Assembly: GCA_947258895.1 (NCBI GenBank) | Contig: CAMYKE010000283.1 | Span: forward strand, 882-6,790 | Direction of reading: 5' to 3' | Length of the DNA stretch: 5,909 nt | Source of the DNA: an uncultured Pseudomonadales bacterium | GTDB taxonomy: Bacteria; Pseudomonadota; Gammaproteobacteria; Pseudomonadales; IMCC2047 | In this document: positions 1 through 5,909 of the stretch, one piece after another | Numbering within the stretch: the first letter of the stretch is position 1 | How the letters are laid out: the number at the start of each line of letters is the position of its first letter | Notes under the pieces: generated by a model | What the model saw: only the letters and a program-made list of their open reading frames with translations | What the model was told of the DNA's origin: nothing | Databases searched by the model: none | Made by a program: the position numbers and the translations under genes

Positions 1-1614
1 CTCGACCGGATGCTGCGCGTCAATGGCACGGGCGAGGTCCGCGAAATCGCCACCATGCTGAACCTGATTACCCGTAGCCTCAGTTCCTACAAAACCAAAA
101 TGGACGTCGAGCATCATTTGCTGAGCCTGAAGGTAGACGAGCGCACCACACAGCTGACCAAAAGCAACAGGCAACTCAAACAGGCCATCAGCGATGCCAA
201 CAAGGCCAAGAACAGACTGCGCCAGCTCGCGTACTTCGATGGCTTGACGGTATTGCCGAACCGGCAATTATTTACCGAGCAACTGGGAATGATGCTGCGC
301 ATAGCGAAGCGGGACGAGCAACGCGTCGCTTTGCTGTTTATCGACCTGGACAATTTCAAACGCATCAATGATTCGCTGGGCCACAGCGCCGGTGACATCC
401 TGCTCAAGGAAGTTGCATCCCGTTTGCGGACCTGCATCAGGGAGAGCGACCTGATTTCCCGCCACATCGATCCCGCGTCGGAAATCGGTGTATCGCGTCT
501 CGGGGGAGACGAGTTTACGGTGGTCCTGAATGACATTGATCACGATGATACGGCCGGGATGGTAGCGGAACGCCTGCTCGCCGCGTTGGCAAGACCGTTG
601 ATGCTCGACGAGCATGAGCTGGTGATTACCCCGAGTATTGGTATCGCCATCGCCCCGCAGGACAGTGATAATGTGGACGGCTTGTTGCGCCACGCGGATA
701 CCGCTATGTACCATGCCAAGACGGCGGGCAAAAATAATTACCAGTATTATTCCCGCCATATGAATGAACTGGGCGTGCAGCGCCTCAAGCTCGAAACCGA
801 GCTGCGCCGGGCCGTCGAGCAAAACGAGCTGGTGGTCCATTATCAGCCGCAGATCAACATTCATAATGGTGATATCGTTGGTGCGGAAGCGATGGTGCGC
901 TGGCAACATCCGGAGTACGGGCTGATCCCCCCCATGAACTTCATACCCCTGGCCGAGGAAATGGGGTTGATCGTAGATCTCGGCGAGTGGGTACTAAGCG
1001 AAGCGTGCCAGCAAATGCAGTTATGGCGGCGAAAAGGGCTACGGTTGCCGAAGATGGCGGTAAACGTGTCCAGCCTGCAGTTTAACCATGCCTGGTTTAT
1101 CGAGCGCATCAAGCGGGCGTTGAGCGAAACCGGGCTCGACCCGCGATTACTGGAGCTGGAGCTTACCGAAAGTGTCATCATGAATAATGCAGACGCCACC
1201 GTGGAGGCGCTGCATGAACTAAAAGCGCTCGGCGTTACCCTGTCGGTCGACGATTTTGGCACCGGTTATTCGTCGCTTAACTACCTGAACAGATTTCCCC
1301 TCGACGAGCTGAAGATTGACAAGAGTTTTATCGCAGATATCGATACGGATCACCAGAATGCGGCGCTGGTAGTAGCGATTATCGCCATGGCTAATAGCCT
1401 TGATTTAAGTGTGGTCGCCGAAGGTGTCGAAACCCGCGAGCAGTTCAGTTTTTTGCTCGACCAGGGTATTGAGGTGATCCAGGGCTTTTTGTTCAGCAAG
1501 GCACTTCCCGTCGAAGAGTTTGAGGCGCTGGTAAAGCGTTCTCCGTTCACCGCGCAAATTCTGGCCATGCCGGGACGCGATTCGAGCAAAAAAACGGTCG
1601 GTGCGCGCAGCTGA
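1..1614 (+). CDS. HAMP-GGDEF-EAL cyclic-di-GMP turnover protein, 5'-truncated by window edge
   Basis: This is a bifunctional-type c-di-GMP enzyme: GGDEF domains make c-di-GMP from two GTP and EAL domains hydrolyse it to pGpG. The frame is open from base 1 (three codons before the first ATG at 10) and no start or RBS is visible, so the N-terminus lies outside. Counting from that ATG: residues 1-28 resemble the second HAMP helix, 32-72 a signalling coiled coil, about 72-247 GGDEF and about 262-508 EAL. GGDEF landmarks are DGLTVLPNR (77-85), D112, N120, D129 and an intact GGDEF at 165-169. EAL landmarks are E293, N352, E384/E387, DDFGTGYSS (414-422), K435/K438, EGVE (471-474) and QGF (491-493). 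Two oddities: the signature reads EAM (293-295), and a 12-residue insert parts the RxxD I-site (144-147) from GGDEF. The HAMP remnant implies a membrane protein whose upstream sensor is not visible. The dominant activity in vivo is not predictable. Confidence 0.95.
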   Translation, partial: LDRMLRVNGTGEVREIATMLNLITRSLSSYKTKMDVEHHLLSLKVDERTTQLTKSNRQLKQAISDANKAKNRLRQLAYFDGLTVLPNRQLFTEQLGMMLRIAKRDEQRVALLFIDLDNFKRINDSLGHSAGDILLKEVASRLRTCIRESDLISRHIDPASEIGVSRLGGDEFTVVLNDIDHDDTAGMVAERLLAALARPLMLDEHELVITPSIGIAIAPQDSDNVDGLLRHADTAMYHAKTAGKNNYQYYSRHMNELGVQRLKLETELRRAVEQNELVVHYQPQINIHNGDIVGAEAMVRWQHPEYGLIPPMNFIPLAEEMGLIVDLGEWVLSEACQQMQLWRRKGLRLPKMAVNVSSLQFNHAWFIERIKRALSETGLDPRLLELELTESVIMNNADATVEALHELKALGVTLSVDDFGTGYSSLNYLNRFPLDELKIDKSFIADIDTDHQNAALVVAIIAMANSLDLSVVAEGVETREQFSFLLDQGIEVIQGFLFSKALPVEEFEALVKRSPFTAQILAMPGRDSSKKTVGARS

Positions 1615-1668
1615 TGGGGTATTGTAACCCCACCGAATAGCAACCAGGAGTTGCCTGATTCTGTTTCG

Positions 1669-1688
1669 GCCGAATGCTCAGCATCGGC
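1669..1688 (+). terminator. Weak terminator-like hairpin after the GGDEF-EAL gene
   Basis: An imperfect stem-loop lies 54 bases after the GGDEF-EAL stop: gccga (1669-1673), bulged a, tgc (1675-1677), loop tca, gca (1681-1683), tcggc (1684-1688), followed by ttatt. The 8-bp GC-rich stem suits an intrinsic terminator, but the following T-run is interrupted. A second, smaller hairpin directly after the stop (tggggt 1615-1620 with acccca 1627-1632) has no T-run. Either could simply be a 3'-end stabilising structure. Confidence 0.35.
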
Positions 1689-1716
1689 TTATTGTCCAGT
1701 CCTGCCCCCTCTCAGG

Positions 1717-1745
1717 TTTTCAAGGTTTCGACGTTGCAGTACTAT
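1717..1745 (+). promoter_or_regulatory. Possible sigma70-type promoter for the DUF5666 lipoprotein gene
   Basis: A -35-like ttttca (1717-1722, 4 of 6 to TTGACA) is separated by 17 bases from a -10-like tactat (1740-1745, 4 of 6 to TATAAT). Transcription would start near 1752, about 60 bases before the ATG at 1814. The match is moderate and its main support is position: it lies in the gap before the gene, and the -10 overlaps the left arms of the inverted repeats at 1734-1792. Confidence 0.3.
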
Positions 1746-1792
1746 GCCACTGGGCACATCTCTTATGGCATAGACGTCATGCATGACTGCAA
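1734..1792. repeat. Nested inverted repeats and 12-bp palindrome upstream of the lipoprotein gene
   Basis: Outer arms ttgcagt (1734-1740) and actgcaa (1786-1792) are exact reverse complements. Inside them, ctatgcca (1742-1749) and tggcatag (1766-1773) form an exact 8-bp pair with a 16-base loop. Immediately after the inner pair, gtcatgcatgac (1776-1787) is a perfect 12-bp palindrome that overlaps the outer right arm. The arms overlap the candidate -10 box. The arrangement could be a protein-binding operator or a structured 5' leader; the sequence alone does not decide which. Confidence 0.6.
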
Positions 1793-1813
1793 ACTCCAAT
1801 ACCGGCGAATAAG

Positions 1814-3247
1814 ATGATTTACCTCACACACGGGCTGGGCCGCCGCTTCGGTCGGCTGGTGGCCGGTTTGGGCAGTCTGCTGCTGGCCGGCTGTGGCGGC
1901 GGTGGCGATTTCCTGCAAAGTTTTCCCGGCACCTCGGTCGAGTCGTCAGGCATCAGCATGGGTATGGTTAGCGGGTTTGGCAGCGTTCGGCTCAATGGTC
2001 GGGAACTGGATACCGACGGCGCGACCTTCACCGTTAATGGTGTTGCCGCGACGCAGGCCGATCTGGAAGCCGGTCAACTGGTGCGCGTCGTCGTTGATTT
2101 TCGGGATGACACGGCGAGCAGCGTGACCTACGTTGACACCATCCGTGGTCCGGTGCAGTCCATTAATCGTGCCAGTGGCACCCTGAATGTGCTGGGTCAG
2201 GTGGTGGTGATCGATGCGCGGACATCCCTTGCCGGGATTACCCTCGATGCGCTGGTCGTGAATGACATTGTCACGGTGAGCGGGCTACGCAACTCCGGTG
2301 ACTCCATCCTCGCCAGTTTGGTGCGTGTGAGCAGTAGCACGGATGAGTACCGGGTTGTTGGTCCGGTATCCGCTAGCGGTAGCGACAGTTTCCGGATCTC
2401 GGGTTTGCTCGTGGACTCGGCGTTGGCGAACGTAACGGGTTTGACCAGCGGCAGTGTCAGCGATGGCCAAATCGCGGCGAATTATGATGTCGGTACCAGC
2501 ACCCTGGTGGCATCCGCACTGCTGGATGGCTTCGAACTGGCCGCGGCCGAGGACGACCAGGTGGAGTTTGAGGCCCTGATCACCACATTTATTTCGACCA
2601 CCGACTTTGTGATTGCGGATCAGCAGGTGGATAGTGATCCTGCTACCACCTATGAATTTGAGGATGGCAGCACGGCGACCGGCAATGACCTGGGCCTCAA
2701 TGTGGGCGTCGAAGTAGAGGGCACGCTCGACGAAGATGGCGACCTGCTGGCCACCCGGGTGATTATCAAGTCGCGCAACGAAGTTTGGGTGCGGGGTAGC
2801 GTCACCAATATTGATAGTGGCGACGAGCTCGTTGGCCTGCTCGGCGTCTCCTTCGAGTTTACCAGCTTGACGCGTTTCGATGACCAGAGCGGGGCGGGAT
2901 TAAAGCCGTTTGAGCTCGCGGATATCGATCTGGGGGATGCGCTGGAAGTGCGGGCGTTCGTCAGCGGCAACAGGGTCGTGGCGAGCTTCGTGACCCGCCT
3001 GGATGCCACTAATGATGCGTTTGTGCGTGCGCGTGTCGAGGCGATCGACGGGAATAGTTTCGAGCTCACGCTGCTGGATACCGAGCTGGCGACGAACCTG
3101 GCGACCGACTTCGAGGACGAGAATGGCAATGCCGTGACACGCAGCGAGTTCTTTGACAGCCTTCTCGAAGTGGACGATCTGGTGCGCGGCGAGTGGGATA
3201 GTTTCAGCAGCGTGAATAGCCCCCTGGACCGGCTGGTTATCGAATAG
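1814..3247 (+). CDS. DUF5666-like repeat lipoprotein, function unknown
   Basis: This is a complete 477-residue predicted lipoprotein. Residues 1-26 form a signal peptide (basic R10/R11/R14, then a hydrophobic LVAGLGSLLLAG) ending in the lipobox LLAG-C27. The residue after Cys is Gly, with no Asp retention signal, so outer-membrane sorting is expected. The segment starting SMGMVSGFGSVRLNG (48-62), followed by DT and a TFTVNG strand, matches the DUF5666 style. Five further units of roughly 60-75 residues follow, starting near 111, 180, 250, 324 and 402, each with an opening V-x-G-x-V-like strand and a closing V-x-V-x-G/R-like strand. The mature protein looks acidic and beta-rich, with only one cysteine. 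An in-frame stop at 1784-1786 leaves ATG 1814 as the only good start; the RBS is weak (ggcga, 1804-1808). No enzymatic motif is visible. It ends convergently against pqiC. Family call is likely; role unknown. Confidence 0.85.
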   Translation: MIYLTHGLGRRFGRLVAGLGSLLLAGCGGGGDFLQSFPGTSVESSGISMGMVSGFGSVRLNGRELDTDGATFTVNGVAATQADLEAGQLVRVVVDFRDDTASSVTYVDTIRGPVQSINRASGTLNVLGQVVVIDARTSLAGITLDALVVNDIVTVSGLRNSGDSILASLVRVSSSTDEYRVVGPVSASGSDSFRISGLLVDSALANVTGLTSGSVSDGQIAANYDVGTSTLVASALLDGFELAAAEDDQVEFEALITTFISTTDFVIADQQVDSDPATTYEFEDGSTATGNDLGLNVGVEVEGTLDEDGDLLATRVIIKSRNEVWVRGSVTNIDSGDELVGLLGVSFEFTSLTRFDDQSGAGLKPFELADIDLGDALEVRAFVSGNRVVASFVTRLDATNDAFVRARVEAIDGNSFELTLLDTELATNLATDFEDENGNAVTRSEFFDSLLEVDDLVRGEWDSFSSVNSPLDRLVIE

Positions 3248-3287
3248 ACGATCCCTGCCCGAACTGCCGCGGCGCGTGCCGGCTCGC

Positions 3288-3929
3288 TTACTGAGGTTCC
3301 ATGGAAGTCAACGCGGGGCCTGCCTGTTCCCGCAAAGCCTCGCTCACCTGGCTGGCCAGTGCCTGCGAAAACTCATTCAGTGCCCCATTGAGCGCGCCGA
3401 CATAGTCTCGATAGCCCTTTCCGGAAACACGCTGCTGGTGGCTGCTGCGCCGGGTAAGCAGTTCCTTCCTGCCGTGCTCGCCGAGCAGGCTCCATTTGGC
3501 ACGCAGCGTCACGGATTCCCTCAGTTGGCCGGAAAACTCTTCGATTACGATCCGCAACTGGTATTCGGGCCGATTGCGGTTATCCCAGGGAAATGACCAG
3601 ATCCGGTCGTTGCCGAGCTGGCTGGACATGTTGTCGGTCAGCACCCGCAGTATCGCCTCCTGCAGGTCACCGGCCCAGATATTATAGGTGGCAATGCTAA
3701 GCTCGTTACCTTTCCTGAAGCTTACGATGCCGCGGCGATCGAGCATTTCCGGTAGCTGCAGCGGCCCGACCCCCAGGCTGATGGTCTCGGCTATTCCATC
3801 GCCTGTTGCAGCGGCTGGCTCGAGCGGCGTCAGCGAGTAGTAGCGCGTTGGAATCGAGTTGCTGGCGCAGCCGCTGACCAGTACCAGCACCAGCAGAATG
3901 GGGGTATGCCATGCTATGGGTTTATTCAC
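3288..3929 (-). CDS. pqiC: PqiC-type ABC-transport auxiliary lipoprotein (DUF330)
   Basis: This is the outer-membrane lipoprotein partner of the PqiAB transport system, 213 residues and complete. The signal peptide is hydrophobic (ILLVLVLVSG, 11-20) with lipobox LVSG-C21 and Ala at +2, consistent with outer-membrane sorting. The mature start has the family's YYSLTP (30-35). Further PqiC-style segments are GVGPLQLPEMLDRRGIV (53-69), WAGDLQEAILRVLTDN (85-100) and the W-x-x-PW plus RPEYQLRI stretch (111-127). A helical tail covers about 173-202. The start is GTG at 3929, inside the last codons of pqiB (8-base overlap, 3922-3929), preceded by a GAGG Shine-Dalgarno; no in-frame ATG precedes the lipobox. 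In the family, PqiC docks the distal end of PqiB at the outer membrane. Neighbouring pqiB supports the PqiC call over other DUF330 lipoproteins such as those of Mla-like ABC systems. Confidence 0.92.
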   Translation of the reverse strand: MNKPIAWHTPILLVLVLVSGCASNSIPTRYYSLTPLEPAAATGDGIAETISLGVGPLQLPEMLDRRGIVSFRKGNELSIATYNIWAGDLQEAILRVLTDNMSSQLGNDRIWSFPWDNRNRPEYQLRIVIEEFSGQLRESVTLRAKWSLLGEHGRKELLTRRSSHQQRVSGKGYRDYVGALNGALNEFSQALASQVSEALREQAGPALTSMEPQ

Positions 3930-5556
3930 TGCGTGCCTCGTTGCCCAGGAGAAAGGATTGGGGATACCGGTTCAATTCATCGGTCAATGCTTCCATGGAG
4001 TCGGCGGCCTCGCCTACCTGTTGCATCATGTCCAGCATCTCGTTATACAGCTGCGAATCCGGTGCCACCCCCTCCTCGAAGGTGCTCAGCGTCAACGTCA
4101 ATTGCTCGAGGGAGTCCCGGGCAGCAGTGACGACGCTTTCCAGTTGCACCGATGCACTTTGCACATTCACCAGGGTTGCGTCGAGTTTGTCCGTGATCTG
4201 CGCGTCCTGTATTGCGGCGAGAGTCTGGTTCAGTTTCCTGAGGCTGCCGGCCAGATCCTTGCCGATGCGCTCGAAGGGGACCTGGTTCATCTTGTGCACC
4301 AGGTCGGCCGCCTGCCGGCTCAATTGCGCGTATTCTCCCGCCACCGTTGGTATCTCGTAGAAATGTTCGGTTTTAACGAGGGTGCCGCCCGGGACGCCGG
4401 TGTAGGCGAGATCCACGAACAGCCCACCCGTAAGCAGGCTGCCGGTTTTCAGCCGGGCCTTGAGCCCTTCGCTGACCATCAAACGGAGCCGATCATCGAG
4501 CTGATCCTTGGTAATATTGCTGCTCATTTTCAGGCGTTTGGGTTGCAGCGCAATCAATACCAGGATATTGGTTTCCCCGGAATCCTCCAGGCCAAATTCG
4601 ATCTTGGCTACCTCGCCGAAGCGGATGCCCTTGAACTCCACCGGCGCGCCCTCTGCCAGGCCACGCACGGAATCCTTGAAGCGCAGGGCGTAGTAGTAGC
4701 TCTTGCGGAACGAGCCATCACTTACCGCATCACGATCGGGAAACAGGAAAAACTCGTCGCTCTGGTCGGCGGCACGCAGGTCGCCCCCCACGGCCGGAGA
4801 ATCGAACGCTACTCCGCCGGCGAGCAACGCATTGAGGGACCCGATCCGCGCCTCGAAGCCACTGGCACTCAGTTCAATGCCCAGTCCGCTAACATTCCAG
4901 AAGCGACTGTTCTTGAGTACCAGTTCGTCATAGGGATACTCCACGAAGATGCTGATATGGATCTTGTCTTCCTCCTGCGCCAGGTCATAGTTGGTGATTT
5001 CGCCGACCCGGATCTGGCGGTGATACACCGGCGCGCCGACGTCCAGCGAGCGCAACTCATCGGCGATCAGGGTAAAGCTGGAGCCTGCCGTATCGGACCG
5101 CACCAGGGGCGCCTTGTTCAGGCCCTCGAAGGTACTGGAGAATTTGCCTTTGCGGCCCGGGTCCATCTCGATGTAGACGCCGGAGAATAACGTGCTCAGC
5201 CCGGACACCCCGGACAGCGAAACCCGGGGCGTCACCACCCAGAAACGCGTGTTTTCCGACACGTGATCGGCAATCTGACGGTCCAGTTCGGCCACGACTA
5301 CGACGCTCTTGAGGTCGTCACTGATCTGCACGTCCTCGACCAGCCCGACATCGACATCCTTGTAACGAATCAGCGTTTTACCGGGAGCGACGCCGGAGGC
5401 ATCGGCAAAGGCAATCCGGATGGTGGGGCCCTTCTCCAGCCACGCCTGCCAGGCCAGGACCACGGCAATAAGCAGCGCTATGACAGGAAGTAACCAGACT
5501 GGCGAAATCGCCCGGGTCGGCTTAACGGCGGGTTGCTCAGGTTCTATGTCGGTCAT
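3922..5556 (-). CDS. pqiB: PqiB, three-MCE-domain intermembrane transport protein
   Basis: This 544-residue MCE (MlaD-like) protein is anchored in the inner membrane and spans the periplasm; E. coli PqiB has three MCE domains, forms a hexameric tunnel and is nearly the same length (about 546). A short cytoplasmic N-terminus (1-18) leads to one membrane helix (about 20-38). MCE domain 1 is about 43-134 (IRIAFADASGVAPGKTLIRY, then VDVGLVEDV), domain 2 about 158-252 (LDVGAPVYHRQIRVGEI) and domain 3 about 286-386 (GLAEGAPVEFKGIRFGEV). Residues about 405-530 are helical or coiled-coil, the part that makes the needle in PqiB, ending YPQSFLLG (531-538). Three MCE domains, rather than the seven of LetB/YebT, and an adjacent pqiC argue for PqiB. 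The ATG at 5556 lies inside pqiA (20-base overlap, 5537-5556), with only a weak GGGA upstream, suggesting translational coupling. The transported substrate is presumed lipid; nothing here specifies it. Confidence 0.96.
   Translation of the reverse strand: MTDIEPEQPAVKPTRAISPVWLLPVIALLIAVVLAWQAWLEKGPTIRIAFADASGVAPGKTLIRYKDVDVGLVEDVQISDDLKSVVVVAELDRQIADHVSENTRFWVVTPRVSLSGVSGLSTLFSGVYIEMDPGRKGKFSSTFEGLNKAPLVRSDTAGSSFTLIADELRSLDVGAPVYHRQIRVGEITNYDLAQEEDKIHISIFVEYPYDELVLKNSRFWNVSGLGIELSASGFEARIGSLNALLAGGVAFDSPAVGGDLRAADQSDEFFLFPDRDAVSDGSFRKSYYYALRFKDSVRGLAEGAPVEFKGIRFGEVAKIEFGLEDSGETNILVLIALQPKRLKMSSNITKDQLDDRLRLMVSEGLKARLKTGSLLTGGLFVDLAYTGVPGGTLVKTEHFYEIPTVAGEYAQLSRQAADLVHKMNQVPFERIGKDLAGSLRKLNQTLAAIQDAQITDKLDATLVNVQSASVQLESVVTAARDSLEQLTLTLSTFEEGVAPDSQLYNEMLDMMQQVGEAADSMEALTDELNRYPQSFLLGNEARSE
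3936..3939 (-). promoter_or_regulatory. Shine-Dalgarno site supporting the pqiC GTG start
   Basis: On the minus strand the bases read GAGG, six nucleotides before the GTG at 3929-3927. It lies inside the pqiB reading frame. The spacing is good, and it decides for the GTG, as no in-frame ATG lies between here and the lipobox cysteine. Translation of pqiC is probably coupled to pqiB termination at 3922-3924. Confidence 0.6.
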
Positions 5557-5909
5557 TATTGCGGTCCCACAACAGTCGGGAGTCGAAGGTTTCCACCGCC
5601 AGCATGGTAAGCACCACGACGGCGGCGAAGGACAGTGCGGCGCTGCCTGGTTCGATATTCACCAGCAGGCCGAATTGTACCAGCGCTACCAGCAGAGTCA
5701 CGACAAACACGTCGATCATCGACCAGCGCCCGACAAATTCGGTCAGGTGATACAGGCGCATCCTGGCCCCGAGGTTGCTGGCGGATTGATTATGGACGGA
5801 CCAAAGCAAGTAAGCCATGATGACCAGCTTGGCGATCGGTACCACCATGCTGGCGACAAACACCACCAGCGCGATACCCCACATACCGTGTTGTAGCAGG
5901 TCTATTATG
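5537..5909 (-). CDS. pqiA: PqiA, C-terminal part of the inner-membrane component, 5'-truncated by window edge
   Basis: Only the last 123 complete codons are visible; the frame is open to the right edge, so the ATG at 5884 is internal and not a start. The visible part is the end of a PqiA tetraspan module: a helix with HGMWGIALVVFVASMVVPIA and Lys (family pattern HG-x-W-x-x-A then S-x-x-VP-x-x-K), then GRWSMIDVFVVTLLVALVQF as the next helix, an INEPG-like loop (read here as NIEPG) and a last helix SFAAVVVLTMLAVETFDSRL. The conserved FD-x-R-L-x-WD ending is present. The zinc-ribbon cysteines and first module typical of full-length PqiA lie outside the window. It overlaps pqiB by 20 bases and should be the first or an early gene of the operon. 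The related LetA/YebS is the alternative, but the downstream three-MCE pqiB and pqiC favour PqiA. Confidence 0.93.
   Translation of the reverse strand, partial: IIDLLQHGMWGIALVVFVASMVVPIAKLVIMAYLLWSVHNQSASNLGARMRLYHLTEFVGRWSMIDVFVVTLLVALVQFGLLVNIEPGSAALSFAAVVVLTMLAVETFDSRLLWDRNNDRHRT

Noticed and set aside
10..12. ATG at 10 as the true start of the GGDEF-EAL gene
   Set aside because: The frame is open to the window edge, the start would fall in the middle of a HAMP domain, and no ribosome binding site can be seen.
268..909. 213-residue open frame on the - strand inside the GGDEF-EAL gene
   Set aside because: It is antisense to conserved GGDEF motifs and its translation matches no family pattern I recognise.
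1661..1786. 41-codon open frame from CTG with an aggag (1646-1650) ten bases upstream
   Set aside because: CTG starts are rare, the spacing is long, the peptide has no recognisable features, and it runs through the inverted repeats.
1779..1817. Twelve-codon ATG frame whose TGA overlaps the lipoprotein ATG (ATGA overlap)
   Set aside because: It would be an attractive coupled leader peptide, but no Shine-Dalgarno precedes it and its ATG lies in the palindrome; chance is sufficient explanation unless relatives conserve it.
3859..5190. 443-residue open frame on the + strand, antisense to pqiB and the start of pqiC
   Set aside because: It lies almost wholly opposite pqiB, which has a clear family match over its full length. 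The + strand translation shows no recognisable domain, signal or hydrophobic pattern, and the long opening is explained by codon bias of pqiB.

Overview
The window looks like chromosomal DNA from a Gram-negative (diderm) proteobacterium, most likely a gammaproteobacterium. The evidence is two lipoprotein signal peptides with clear lipoboxes, a PqiABC-type inner-to-outer-membrane transport operon, and a HAMP-GGDEF-EAL signalling protein. Base composition looks moderately GC-rich and even throughout (judged by eye, not computed). I see no mobile element, RNA gene, CRISPR array or attachment site. The genus cannot be named from this window.

Layout, left to right. Positions 1-1614 (+) hold the 3' part of a gene for a HAMP/coiled-coil/GGDEF/EAL cyclic-di-GMP enzyme, cut by the left edge. 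Positions 1615-1813 are a 199-base intergenic gap containing a weak terminator-like hairpin, a possible sigma70-type promoter and an unusual nested set of inverted repeats. Positions 1814-3247 (+) encode a 477-residue lipoprotein built of repeated DUF5666-like beta-rich units, of unknown function. After a 40-base convergent gap, positions 3288-5909 (-) hold a tightly overlapping operon read right to left: pqiA (3' part only, cut by the right edge), pqiB (complete, three MCE domains) and pqiC (complete, GTG start).

How they fit together: the three pqi genes overlap end to start and should make one envelope-spanning machine: PqiA in the inner membrane, PqiB as an anchored MCE tunnel across the periplasm, and PqiC as the outer-membrane lipoprotein partner. 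The DUF5666 lipoprotein is convergent to the operon and so is not co-transcribed with it. Any functional link would rest only on a shared envelope location. The c-di-GMP gene is upstream of the lipoprotein gene on the same strand, but the gap with its own candidate promoter suggests separate transcription.

No clearly new system is visible. The points most worth a second look are the nested palindromes before the DUF5666 gene, the 12-residue insertion separating the I-site from the GGDEF loop, the EAL-to-EAM change, and the uncharacterised repeat lipoprotein itself.
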